Assembly: GCA_003565715.1 (NCBI GenBank)
Contig: PXAV01000141.1
Span: forward strand, 1 to 38,714
Length of the DNA stretch: 38,714 bases
From: Methanosarcinaceae archaeon
Lineage (GTDB): Archaea; Halobacteriota; Methanosarcinia; Methanosarcinales; Methanosarcinaceae
Direction: 5' to 3'
Part shown: positions 16,231 to 24,142 of the stretch, piece by piece
Layout: each line of letters begins with the position of its first letter
Numbering within the stretch: position 1 is the first letter of the stretch
Notes under the pieces: generated by a model
What the model was told of the DNA's origin: nothing
Seen by the model: the letters and a program-made list of their open reading frames with translations, nothing else
The model's database searches: none
Made by a program: the position numbers and the translations under genes

Positions 16231-17062
16231 TAGATTGCTCCTCGAAAATGTTTGATACAGAATATAAAAGATGATAGTAATAATGTGTGTGCATAATGTT
16301 GAGGTGATACATAGTTGTGAGGTAGATTTGTTTGCTGAAAAGAAGTGACACACAATCTATACAGTTATCGCTGTTTATGTATAAAAATATAACCTTTTTT
16401 ATGAAATAAAAATACACAGGTAACTTCTCCTTTCGACCAGGTCCACAATATAGGAAAAATATTCCTGCTATTTTTCGTCTCATTTCGAAACCATTCTGTT
16501 AGGAATGATACATATGAACAAGCCTGTTTGCCATAGACTATCAATCTTATATTGATAGTTTGTACAAAGAAATTATGATTGAACTGCTTCAAGAGAGTGT
16601 TTACTGCACTATTCTATTCTCTGTATATACTATAACCACATCCTGTAATTATGCATTAGGTTACTGTGTAGCATATCTTATAAAGACATACAGATAAAGC
16701 ATTTCTTTAATTAAGATAATTACTTTGACAGAAACAAAAGCTTTGCTGGAGTCAAAATATCGTTTTTTTATCAAACCACTGATGTATCTTTTGACTTTTT
16801 AATTATCTAAAGAATAGTTTTATATCAACTATTGTGCCTGTTTATAACTGAGGTATAATGGGACTATTCAGACATTTACTTTATTAAGACTACAATATAT
16901 CTCTTGGTAAGCTTAAGAAGATTTTAAGATATAATATTTGGTGCTTTAGAAATCTGGAGTGTTTAGAGAAAGATAAAACTTAGTAATAACTCAAAATGAA
17001 CTATCAAGCATTAAACTTATTAGGGCTTCTTGAAAGTTAAGACAGCAGGAGTATAACTTTAC
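16231..17062. other. 832-bp gene-poor spacer between divergent genes
   Basis: The longest non-coding stretch in the window. Two minus-strand open frames (16193-16483 and 16365-16592) overlap each other in different frames, have no motifs and look like chance. It holds a 9-bp-arm inverted repeat at 16537-16559, a 5-bp-arm repeat AGGAA/TTCCT at 16452-16466, a segment (16805-16821) nearly repeated upstream of the hydrolase gene, and TATA-like agatataata at 16928-16937 that may serve ravA. A remnant gene or small RNA is possible but not shown. Confidence 0.5.
16537..16559. repeat. Inverted repeat, 9-bp arms
   Basis: ACTATCAAT and ATTGATAGT flank a 5-bp centre (cttat). It lies in the long spacer about 300 bp upstream of the CobW-like start and 500 bp upstream of ravA. 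It could be an operator dyad or an RNA hairpin. Confidence 0.5.
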
Positions 17063-18685
17063 ATGGATCGTGATATATCAAATACCTCAATGATAGAGAG
17101 AGTTACAGAGTTGATCAATGTCTGCTCTGAAGGACTGTACGAAAGAGAGGAGATTGTTGCAGTTTCACTTCTTTCAGCCATTTCCGGACAATCTGTTTTC
17201 CTTTATGGTTTACCAGGGACGGCAAAAAGTCTGATTGCACGCCGTATATCAAAGGTCTTTAAAGATGCATCACATTTTGAATATCTGATGCAGAGCTTTA
17301 GTACTCCAGAAGATATTTTTGGACCAGTGAGCATCCAGGAACTAAAAAAAGACAACTACGTTCGTAAAACTGAAGGATATCTGCCTACTGCAGATTTTGC
17401 TTTTCTTGATGAGATATGGAAAAGCAGTCCTGCTATCCTGAACACATTGTTGACAGTTATCAACGAAAGGATTTATCGAAACAATGGCCGAGAAGAAAAG
17501 GTTCCACTAAAGGCATTGATAGCTGCAAGCAACGAAACACCACCATCCAACCAAGGTCTTGAAGCTCTATATGATCGTTTCGTGATGCGGGTGGTAGTAA
17601 ATCCAATGCATGAAAGAGAGAACTTTGAGAAATTGCTTGAAGGCGGACCAGTTTCCATTGATATAATGGTTCCTGATTGGTTGCAATTCTCACATGCTGA
17701 GTGGGAAGAATTGCCTGATGAGATCTACAAGGTAACTATTTCAAGAGAAGTATTTGCTATTATCAATTCTATCAGATGTCTGATCGATGAATTCAATAAG
17801 AATAATCCCGATATTGCAGTTTATGTTTCCGACCGCAGATGGCAAAAAATATCATTTGTATTAAAGGCTTGTGCATTTTTATGTGACAGAACTGAGGTTA
17901 TACCTGTTGATACATTCATATTGAGACATTGCCTGTGGACACTTGAAGAGAACATAGCACATATTGATGAAATCGTTTTTAGAAGTGTGAAACAATTTAG
18001 CTTGCCTTATAGTGAAAGGTTAGATCATTGGATATCAACTTATAATGATATTGAAAAAGATGTATCAAAAGTATTTTTCTATACAGAGGATATTTACGAT
18101 ACAAAAAAGATTGATGGTAAAGAATGCTTTTCAGTTATCTCCCCGGAAATCAAAAGAGACCCCAATAGTCCTGATCCTGTCAAGATAAAAGTTAGTTTTT
18201 ATATACCTGTAGAGAAGATGGGGACATGTGAATCCTTTGAACCACTTGATGAGAGTGGAAAGTTGCTTTCCAAGTTGGAGTGTAACTTTAACGGACGAAA
18301 TTCATGTAAGGTCAAAATACAGGAAAAATTACTCAAAAGTGGATGGAATTTTCCTCTTAAAACCACATCATATGTTGATTGGTTTGAAATAGAACCACCT
18401 ATAAAATTTGAAAGGGATAGTCAAAAAAGTATTACTCCGAATGTTAAACATGATTTTGAAGTTATGTGTAAAAGCTCTCTGGAACATATAGAGGACATTA
18501 TTGATGATGCAAGCACTTATATAAATAAACAAAAAAAGTATAATAGAACTCCATTTATACCTGCTGAGAATAGAGAACTTATACATGCTAGTTTGCATGG
18601 TTTTCTCAATGATCTGGAGAACCATAGGTTAAATGTTGAGCATTTATTGTATAAGGTGCGATCGCATGAAATCTATGAACCATGA
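17063..18685 (+). CDS. ravA: RavA, MoxR-family AAA+ ATPase
   Basis: A 540-residue hexameric-type AAA+ ATPase of the RavA branch of the MoxR group, partner of ViaA. Walker A is GLPGTAKS (49-56), Walker B FLDE (114-117), sensor 1 N157 in AASNETPP, and the arginine finger R172 in ALYDRFVMR. RavA-specific stretches are LYEREEIVAVSLLSAISGQS, FSTPEDIFGPVSIQELK and DEIWKSSPAILNTLL. The C-terminal part (about 340-450) is beta-rich like the LARA domain of E. coli RavA, and the protein is about 40 residues longer than that one. RavA-ViaA in E. coli is tied to respiratory complexes and membrane lipids; the role in archaea is open. It overlaps viaA by 20 bp, so the two are translationally linked. Confidence 0.93.
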   Translation: MDRDISNTSMIERVTELINVCSEGLYEREEIVAVSLLSAISGQSVFLYGLPGTAKSLIARRISKVFKDASHFEYLMQSFSTPEDIFGPVSIQELKKDNYVRKTEGYLPTADFAFLDEIWKSSPAILNTLLTVINERIYRNNGREEKVPLKALIAASNETPPSNQGLEALYDRFVMRVVVNPMHERENFEKLLEGGPVSIDIMVPDWLQFSHAEWEELPDEIYKVTISREVFAIINSIRCLIDEFNKNNPDIAVYVSDRRWQKISFVLKACAFLCDRTEVIPVDTFILRHCLWTLEENIAHIDEIVFRSVKQFSLPYSERLDHWISTYNDIEKDVSKVFFYTEDIYDTKKIDGKECFSVISPEIKRDPNSPDPVKIKVSFYIPVEKMGTCESFEPLDESGKLLSKLECNFNGRNSCKVKIQEKLLKSGWNFPLKTTSYVDWFEIEPPIKFERDSQKSITPNVKHDFEVMCKSSLEHIEDIIDDASTYINKQKKYNRTPFIPAENRELIHASLHGFLNDLENHRLNVEHLLYKVRSHEIYEP

Positions 18686-20135
18686 AATTGCTAATGTATA
18701 CGATATGGCCAACATTCTTTTAAAAGAAAAATTCCCAGAGCTGGCTGAAGAAAGATTTAAAGTTGTATTAAACAGAAAAGTCAGTAAGTGGGAAAGTACA
18801 ATCCGTAGTCATCTGGAACAAAATGATCCTTTTAAAGAGCATGGATCAAAGTTGAATTTTGCTGAGTGGGATTTCAAGACGAATGGTGCATGCAAAGAAT
18901 CGATACAAAATGACTTGAATAATTACAGATTACTTCATCCATCTGTAAATGTCACATTCTGGGAGAAAAAAACACATATTCTAAAAAAATACGGGGGAGA
19001 AAAGAGTGGAATATCATTAACATACGCCCTCAATACGATTCGTAGAAATGAACTGGAAGCATGGAAAAATGAGTACAAAAACCAGTCGCTAAAATGGCAC
19101 ATAAAGGAAATAAAAAGACATAGCCAACAGTTAGCCAAAGAATTGGAAGAATGGTTTGAAACGGTAAAGGAAATCAAGGAGGCTTTTGATGAGCTTGCTA
19201 TTGACTCTGGTATCCTCTGGGATCTGTGCGCAGAGGACTTAAGTGAGCAGGATGTTTCCTTCCTTAAACAGTGGACTGAATATCTCAGAATGGATAAAAA
19301 TGTCCTAAAAATGTGTGAATTGATGGGGAGGTTACAAAAAGAACATCCATCTGAACGCACAGAGACCATCGATTCGACTATCACACAATGTGTCAGCAAA
19401 GCAGATAAGAATTTAAATGAACTAGTAGTTGGAATTGGACTTAACAGGGATCTGGAAAATGTTATACCACTGGAGATGGCTCTTTTAAGTGATCTTGATT
19501 TTGAATTACTTTTTGACTTAAAGTATGTTGAAAAGAGACTGATGTGTTTCTCCAAGCAAGGGTTTAAAAAAGAGATGATTGAAGAAAACATTCAGAGAAC
19601 TGTTACAGTTATTGATGAAGAAAAGAAGGGACCTGTAATCATTTGTCTTGACACAAGTAATTCTATGTCAGGACCTCCGGAATACATAGCCAAGGCATTG
19701 ACCCTGAATATAGTATCAAGGGCAGCTTCACAAAAGAGAAGGTGTTATTTGATCAATTTCAGCAGCTCAATAGAAACCTTTGATCTAACCCCTCCGGGAG
19801 GTATCCGTGATATGATAGATTTCCTCAAAATGAGCTTTCATGGCGTTACTGATGTTGTGCCGGCTTTACGCGAGGGGATCCATATGATGCAAAACAAGGA
19901 TTATAAAAAAGCAGACCTATTGGTCATATCTGATTTCCTGTTCCCTCAGTTGCCTTGCGACATTGTTGCCATGTGCAAAAAACAAAAACAGAAAGAAAAC
20001 CGTTTTTTCGCATTGGTTATCAATTCTTTTCTCAATAACAATGTTGACCAGGATGTTTTTGACCGTTGCTGGAACTATAACACTGATATCGGTAGCCTGT
20101 CAGAAATGAACAAAACTACTGATATGGCTCTGTAG
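18666..20135 (+). CDS. viaA: ViaA, VWA-domain partner of RavA
   Basis: A 489-residue protein: a helical N-terminal two-thirds and a von Willebrand factor A domain from about residue 322. The metal site (MIDAS) is D329-T-S331-N-S333, with T395 in FHGVTDVVPA and D423 in LLVISDFLFP. The family string RRCYLINFSSSIE is present and length matches E. coli ViaA (483). An in-frame ATG at 18633 exists, but the ATG at 18666 has AGGTG about 7 nt upstream and gives the expected N-terminus. The gene ends in TAG, the only amber stop among the complete genes here; read-through would add 12 codons to a TAA at 20169-20171. A T8 run (20150-20157) follows. It overlaps ravA by 20 bp. Confidence 0.93.
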   Translation: MKSMNHEIANVYDMANILLKEKFPELAEERFKVVLNRKVSKWESTIRSHLEQNDPFKEHGSKLNFAEWDFKTNGACKESIQNDLNNYRLLHPSVNVTFWEKKTHILKKYGGEKSGISLTYALNTIRRNELEAWKNEYKNQSLKWHIKEIKRHSQQLAKELEEWFETVKEIKEAFDELAIDSGILWDLCAEDLSEQDVSFLKQWTEYLRMDKNVLKMCELMGRLQKEHPSERTETIDSTITQCVSKADKNLNELVVGIGLNRDLENVIPLEMALLSDLDFELLFDLKYVEKRLMCFSKQGFKKEMIEENIQRTVTVIDEEKKGPVIICLDTSNSMSGPPEYIAKALTLNIVSRAASQKRRCYLINFSSSIETFDLTPPGGIRDMIDFLKMSFHGVTDVVPALREGIHMMQNKDYKKADLLVISDFLFPQLPCDIVAMCKKQKQKENRFFALVINSFLNNNVDQDVFDRCWNYNTDIGSLSEMNKTTDMAL

Positions 20136-20149
20136 ACCAGTCTTATATG

Positions 20150-20157
20150 TTTTTTTT
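20150..20157 (+). terminator. T8 run after viaA
   Basis: Eight T residues 15 bp after the viaA stop, the common archaeal termination signal, ending the ravA-viaA transcript before the opposing tRNA gene. Confidence 0.5.
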
Positions 20158-20169
20158 ATATATTAAGTT

Positions 20170-20175
20170 AAAAAA
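20170..20175 (-). terminator. T6 run after tRNA-Val
   Basis: On the minus strand a run of six T residues begins 7 nt after the tRNA 3' end, matching the oligo-T terminators used for archaeal tRNA genes. Confidence 0.45.
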
Positions 20176-20181
20176 GTGAGG

Positions 20182-20255
20182 TGGGCCCGCTGAGATTCGA
20201 ACTCAGGATCCCCGCCGTGTAAAGGCGATGTCATAACCGGCTAGACCACGGGCCC
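20182..20255 (-). tRNA. tRNA-Val, anticodon UAC
   Basis: A 74-nt cloverleaf on the minus strand. The acceptor stem pairs GGGCCCG with CGGGCCC plus discriminator A. The anticodon loop is TTTACAC, reading UAC (valine) and closed by a 5-bp stem with one G-U pair. The T arm contains GTTCGAAT closed by a 4-5-bp stem (TGAG/CTCA). The D arm contains CTAGCCGGTTATGA. CCA is not encoded: the bases after the discriminator are CCTC. There is no intron. A strong TATA/BRE lies 65 bp upstream. Confidence 0.95.
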
Positions 20256-20273
20256 CTATTGTTTACTAAAAGT

Positions 20274-20303
20274 TTGTTCGTTGACGGTTTCGTCTACGAG
20301 CAA
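20274..20303. repeat. 12-bp hairpin just upstream of tRNA-Val
   Basis: Arms TTGTTCGT-T-GACG and CGTC-T-ACGAGCAA close on a 4-nt loop. Twelve pairs form (one of them G-T), interrupted by a single T-T mismatch. It sits between the tRNA-Val TATA box and the mature tRNA 5' end, right at the expected transcription start, so it is either an operator-like dyad or a hairpin at the 5' end of the precursor. Confidence 0.6.
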
Positions 20304-20320
20304 CCACCTAATGTAACTAG

Positions 20321-20340
20321 TTATATATAATCTTTTTCTT
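20321..20340 (-). promoter_or_regulatory. BRE plus TATA promoter of tRNA-Val
   Basis: Read leftward: AAGAAAAAGA followed by TTATATATAA, a purine-rich BRE directly before a near-ideal archaeal TATA box. The expected start is near 20298-20303, giving a 5' leader of about 45 nt before the tRNA. Confidence 0.65.
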
Positions 20341-20444
20341 ACTGGTGTGCTTTTTGCCTCTTACGGGACAATTGCAAACAGGAATATAAGGTCATAATAC
20401 ACAAAAGTAAAAGAGAGCTAGTAAGAATATTCAATTAAATGCAT

Positions 20445-20747
20445 TTATACCATATAATCTACAACTATGCGATTCTTGCTTATCTTGCCGACAAATTCAG
20501 CAACATCCAGGTGATCCGGGTGATTCAGATACAACGTGAACCTTGCTTTATCCCTAAACTCTGAATAAAGCACCACATCATATGCTGATTTTGAGGGATT
20601 TATGTTTATGCCCACCTCTATCTTCTCTATCTCAGGTATCATATCCCTCAGAGCTTCAAGCATCCCCTTCATAATCATGGCGTTCTCTGTTTTGCTATTA
20701 TCCTCAGCATAATCCTTTAGCTCCCACATCACAATATGTTTTAGCAT
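20445..20747 (-). CDS. Dabb-domain (stress-responsive alpha/beta-barrel) protein
   Basis: A 100-residue protein made of one Dabb domain. The start MLKHIVMWELKDYA, the central strand IEKIEVGININPSKSAYDVV, the strand/helix YSEFRDKARFTLYLNHPDHL and the closing FVGKISKNRIVVDYMV are all standard for the family. These small dimeric ferredoxin-like barrels have varied and mostly unproven roles. GAGGT lies 6 nt before the ATG. It stands alone, on the same strand as the tRNA-Val downstream of it and divergent from the cation transporter operon. No catalytic residues can be claimed. Confidence 0.85.
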   Translation of the reverse strand: MLKHIVMWELKDYAEDNSKTENAMIMKGMLEALRDMIPEIEKIEVGININPSKSAYDVVLYSEFRDKARFTLYLNHPDHLDVAEFVGKISKNRIVVDYMV

Positions 20748-20856
20748 TCAATTACCTCTCTTCATCAAATGCACACATCTCTTTTATGTTTAACCATAGA
20801 ATACTGAAAACCTGAAAATATTAAACGATTTTCTGGTATCATGCACCTCTCTGATA

Positions 20857-20867
20857 GATATAAATAA
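20857..20867 (+). promoter_or_regulatory. TATA element of the SLC41/PhoU operon
   Basis: gatataaataa lies 23 bp before the first ATG of the operon. A start 22-27 bp downstream of the box centre would fall within a few bases of the ATG at 20891, so the message is probably nearly leaderless and the nearby AGGTGA may not be in it. Inference. Confidence 0.45.
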
Positions 20868-20890
20868 TAAGAAACATTAGTACAGGTGAA

Positions 20891-21514
20891 ATGTCCCATG
20901 ATGGAAGTGATGATGGCCAGGAATATGAGATAGAGGCCGTTGATGAATACATCGGTGATTACGGAAGTGTCCGTTCCATTGTACGCGAGGCGTTGCCATT
21001 TGAACTTTTGGCCACCTTGGGAGGTGTAATGGCAGGAGTCATCCTCTCAGGTATGACAGAAGAATTAGAGATGTTACCTGGACTACTTGTAATAACTCCT
21101 GCAGTACTTGGAATGCGTGGTAACATTTCATGTGCACTTGGCTCCCGTCTTGGAAGTGCCATACACATGGGTCTTATAACAAAGATAGATGCAAATCCTG
21201 AACTTGTAAACAACGTATCAGGCTCACTTTTATTAAGTTTATTATTGTCGATTGTACTGGGGTTTTTAGGTCATATAATAACTATGGCTTTTGGAATGGA
21301 AAGTGCAGGTGCACTTACCCTTATAATGATAGCGGTCATTGCCGGGGTAACTTCTGGCATAATACTTGCAGTAATCGCTGTGTTGCTGGCAATTGGAATG
21401 TTCAGGTTTGGATTTGATCCTGATAATGTAGTAACACCAATGATAGCAACAATCGGTGATGTGGTAGCCATGCTGATACTCTTCTGGACTGCAAAGGTGG
21501 TGCTGATGATATGA
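20891..21514 (+). CDS. SLC41/MgtE-type divalent cation transporter subunit, first half-transporter
   Basis: A 207-residue membrane protein with an acidic cytosolic N-terminus (about 40 residues) and about five helices. The family signature is PAVLGMRGNISCALGSRLGS, which lines the ion path of MgtE/SLC41 proteins, followed by AIHMGLI. The second signature near the end is GFDPDNVVTPMIATIGDVVA. It is one integral domain, half of an SLC41 carrier, so it must pair with another subunit, most simply the product of the next gene. The two genes overlap by 4 bp (ATGA), so translation is coupled. Mg2+ is the best-known substrate of the family, but another divalent ion is possible. It lacks the N and CBS domains of bacterial MgtE; a separate cytosolic protein downstream may replace them. 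Confidence 0.85.
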   Translation: MSHDGSDDGQEYEIEAVDEYIGDYGSVRSIVREALPFELLATLGGVMAGVILSGMTEELEMLPGLLVITPAVLGMRGNISCALGSRLGSAIHMGLITKIDANPELVNNVSGSLLLSLLLSIVLGFLGHIITMAFGMESAGALTLIMIAVIAGVTSGIILAVIAVLLAIGMFRFGFDPDNVVTPMIATIGDVVAMLILFWTAKVVLMI

Positions 21515-22068
21515 GCTATTATACAGTAAAAGGTATAGTTAGCAGAGGCATGCCTGTTCTTTTGGCCACATCTGTGATAGGTGTCCTGGCGGGTCATTTC
21601 CTGAACATGGAGATAGAGAACCTTGTTTCCATGCCTCTTATACTGGTATTGATCCCGGCTCTCATCAAGATTGGAGGCGACACCGGGAGCATGCTTGGAG
21701 CAAGGGTTTCAACATCACTGCATATGGGTCTTGGAAGTCATATACACAAAAATCCTGTGGTTCGCAACAGTGTTATAGCAGCACTTATCGTTGGAATATC
21801 TGCCTGCACATTCGTAGCATTTACAGTATGGTTCACTGGAATCCTACTTGGAATATCAATGCCACTTATGACTTTACTGGCTCTGTGTCTTATTGCAGGT
21901 ACTTTCGAGCTGTTCGTAGTTTTTGCATTGAGCATATCAAGTGCGTTCATATCCCAAAGAATAGGAGTGGATCCTGATGATACTGTAATTCCAATTGTTG
22001 CGACATTTGGGGATCTTGTAGGTGTAATAGGAATAATATTTACAATGGGTCTGCTGGGTTTAATCTAA
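21511..22068 (+). CDS. SLC41/MgtE-type divalent cation transporter subunit, second half-transporter
   Basis: A 185-residue paralogue of the preceding gene, with about five helices and almost no soluble part. Signatures line up with it: PALIKIGGDTGSMLGARVST then SLHMGLG, and near the end GVDPDDTVIPIVATFGDLVG. The glycine-rich pore signature differs (GGDTG against RGNIS), so the two halves are not interchangeable and a pseudo-symmetric heterodimer is likely. Translation starts inside the stop of the first gene (ATGA). The PhoU-TrkA_C protein follows after 60 bp. It is slightly shorter than its partner because it lacks the acidic N-terminal extension. The ion is not determined by sequence. Confidence 0.85.
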   Translation: MSYYTVKGIVSRGMPVLLATSVIGVLAGHFLNMEIENLVSMPLILVLIPALIKIGGDTGSMLGARVSTSLHMGLGSHIHKNPVVRNSVIAALIVGISACTFVAFTVWFTGILLGISMPLMTLLALCLIAGTFELFVVFALSISSAFISQRIGVDPDDTVIPIVATFGDLVGVIGIIFTMGLLGLI

Positions 22069-22128
22069 AGCATAATATAAGTGTAAAAACAATAACGATA
22101 ATGTACTAACAATGAGCGGTAGGAATTT

Positions 22129-23340
22129 ATGAGTCCAAAGGAAATAAAGTATGCTCCACGCAACCTTAAAGACCTTATTAAGGAAATGAAAGATACATCG
22201 GAGCTTATGGTTGATCTTGCCTATTCGGCTATGATCTACGATGATGAGGATATTGCAGAAGAGGTCCTGCGACTTGAAGAAAAGATGGATACACTTGACT
22301 ATCACACAAATATTGCTGCAATGTTAAGTGTCAGGCGAGTCGAGGAAGCTGAGGAAATGTCTGGTGTACTGAAAGTTGCAAGTGCATCTGAAATAATAGC
22401 GAATGCAGCAGGAGATATCGCCAAGATAGTTCTTATAGATATGAGCATCCCCACAGAGCTAAAACTTGCAATGAGGGAAGCTGATGAAACCATAATCAGA
22501 GCAACTGTTTGTGAGAATTCCAGTATTGCAGGAAGGAATCTGGAAGATATAGAGTTTGATACAGAAGGCGGCATGTGGATCATAGCTATTCGTAGAAATG
22601 ATGAATGGATATATGATCCCAGCCATTCAACCCGTATCAGACAGGATGACGTGCTTTTTGCCCGTGGCCATGAAGAAGGCGTTCCTGTGTTCATGGAACT
22701 TGTAACCAACTGTAAGTACACTCCCCGGGATATACAACATGACAGATTCCTTATAGACCTTGAAAGAGCAGTAGATATAATTGTAGAAATGAAGAACATG
22801 AGCGAGCTTTCTGTTGGCCTTGCCTACTCAGCTCTGCTATTTAACAATGAGGACATCGCCCACGAAGTCAAAGCACTGGAATTAGAGATGGACTCCATGA
22901 AACATGAGCTTCAGCACTGGGTGCTTGAAACCGCAAAGCATGTTCCTGATGTCAATATATTACGGGGACTACTTCAGCTTGCTGATTCGGCAGAGTCTAT
23001 ATCAGATGCTGCCTATGCAATTGCTGACACTGTCCTAAGAGACATAGATCTCCATCCAGTCATTACCATTGCTGTCAGGGAATCTGAGCAGATAATAACA
23101 AAATTAATTGTGCAGGACTGCTCACCAATAGTCGGAAAAAATCTTGGCCAGCTGAAGCTTGAGACTGAAACTGGCTTACATGTCATGGCTATAAAAAGAG
23201 ATGAGAAATGGGTATATAGACCAAACAAAAGAACTGCTGTCATGGCCGGAGATATCATGATAGCGAGGGGTTCACGCACAGGTGAAGAGGTTTTGTTCGA
23301 GATGTGTGCATGTCCTCTTGATGAGGAAAATGATTCCTGA
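22129..23340 (+). CDS. Tandem PhoU-TrkA_C protein, predicted transporter regulator
   Basis: A 403-residue soluble protein built from two copies of a PhoU-like helical domain plus a TrkA_C (RCK-C) ligand domain: copy 1 about 8-200, copy 2 about 204-395. Corresponding stretches are LMVDLAYSAMIYDDEDIAEE and LSVGLAYSALLFNNEDIAHE, then AREADETII-type and VRESEQIITKLIVQD strands, then WIIAIRRNDEWIYDPSHSTR and HVMAIKRDEKWVYRPNKRTA. TrkA_C domains bind ions or nucleotides and gate transporters; PhoU helices bind metal clusters or membrane partners. As last gene of the SLC41 operon it probably senses the ion or a nucleotide and controls the channel halves. The two-repeat build mirrors the two half-transporters. 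It ends before T-rich DNA shared with the convergent rpiA gene. Confidence 0.85.
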   Translation: MSPKEIKYAPRNLKDLIKEMKDTSELMVDLAYSAMIYDDEDIAEEVLRLEEKMDTLDYHTNIAAMLSVRRVEEAEEMSGVLKVASASEIIANAAGDIAKIVLIDMSIPTELKLAMREADETIIRATVCENSSIAGRNLEDIEFDTEGGMWIIAIRRNDEWIYDPSHSTRIRQDDVLFARGHEEGVPVFMELVTNCKYTPRDIQHDRFLIDLERAVDIIVEMKNMSELSVGLAYSALLFNNEDIAHEVKALELEMDSMKHELQHWVLETAKHVPDVNILRGLLQLADSAESISDAAYAIADTVLRDIDLHPVITIAVRESEQIITKLIVQDCSPIVGKNLGQLKLETETGLHVMAIKRDEKWVYRPNKRTAVMAGDIMIARGSRTGEEVLFEMCACPLDEENDS

Positions 23341-23419
23341 CCATATGTCCAGGAACTTAATTTATTTGTTTTTATTTCCTTTTAATAGATTTTAACTTTT
23401 CACATGTTTTAATTTTTTT

Positions 23420-24124
23420 TCATTTTTTTTGGGATTTGAGCATCCCCACCTTGCCATTCTTTTTTCCAATGTAGACATCATCCACATTGATGAATATTCC
23501 ATGTTCGACAATACCTGTGATATGAGAAAGATTTTCAGATAGTGCAAGGGGATCATGGATCATTCCAAAACTGGCATCTATAATGAAATTACCATTGTCA
23601 GATATTACAGGTCCATCTTTTTTTGATGCAAGGCGAAGTACAGGATCACCACAAATATCTTTGATCTTTTTGAACACAAGTTCTCTGGCATAAGGAAGGA
23701 CTTCCAGTGGTACATAGTGATCCAATTGATCACTCATCTTGGACTCATCTGCCACGATCACAAACCTTTTAGCAGCGCATGAAACTACCTTCTCACGGGT
23801 ATGTGCTGCACCGCCACCCTTAATGACATTAAGATTGGAATCTATCTGATCAGCACCATCTATTGCTATATCGATTTCCGGGTGCTCGGCCAGTGAAGTT
23901 AGTGTAATACCTGCCTGGATGGCAAGCATCTCGGACTGGTAGGATGTCACCACAGCTATTATATCAAGACCTCTAGCCACACGCCTGCCAAGTTCTGATA
24001 TTGTGTAAGCGGTTGTGGAACCAGTACCAAGTCCCACTACCATACCATCGCTGACAAGGTCTGCAGCAGCTATACCTGCTGCTTTTTTTTCAGGGCTTTC
24101 TCTTGAGGGATTTCTATCTTTCAT
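23420..24124 (-). CDS. rpiA: Ribose-5-phosphate isomerase A
   Basis: A 234-residue enzyme interconverting ribose 5-phosphate and ribulose 5-phosphate, needed for nucleotide ribose supply in methanogens that lack the full oxidative pentose pathway. Motifs seen: [16 protein letters not shown] (phosphate loop), [11 protein letters not shown] (catalytic Asp pair), [13 protein letters not shown] (catalytic Glu and Lys region) and FVIVADESK. Length is standard. AGGAAG lies 7 nt before the ATG. It follows aspS by 18 bp, so it is very likely co-transcribed with it. Its C-terminus SQKK is encoded within a T-rich stretch that also serves as a terminator region. Confidence 0.95.
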   Translation of the reverse strand: MKDRNPSRESPEKKAAGIAAADLVSDGMVVGLGTGSTTAYTISELGRRVARGLDIIAVVTSYQSEMLAIQAGITLTSLAEHPEIDIAIDGADQIDSNLNVIKGGGAAHTREKVVSCAAKRFVIVADESKMSDQLDHYVPLEVLPYARELVFKKIKDICGDPVLRLASKKDGPVISDNGNFIIDASFGMIHDPLALSENLSHITGIVEHGIFINVDDVYIGKKNGKVGMLKSQKK

Positions 24125-24142
24125 ATTATACTTCCTTGTATA

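Noticed and set aside
16193-16592. Two overlapping minus-strand frames in the long spacer
   Set aside because: They overlap in different frames, lack ribosome sites and motifs, and one runs into the CobW-like gene. A decayed element cannot be excluded, but nothing supports it.
15630-17062. Possible insertion sequence or MITE in the long spacer
   Set aside because: No pair of terminal inverted repeats with flanking target duplication could be found by eye, and there is no transposase fragment.
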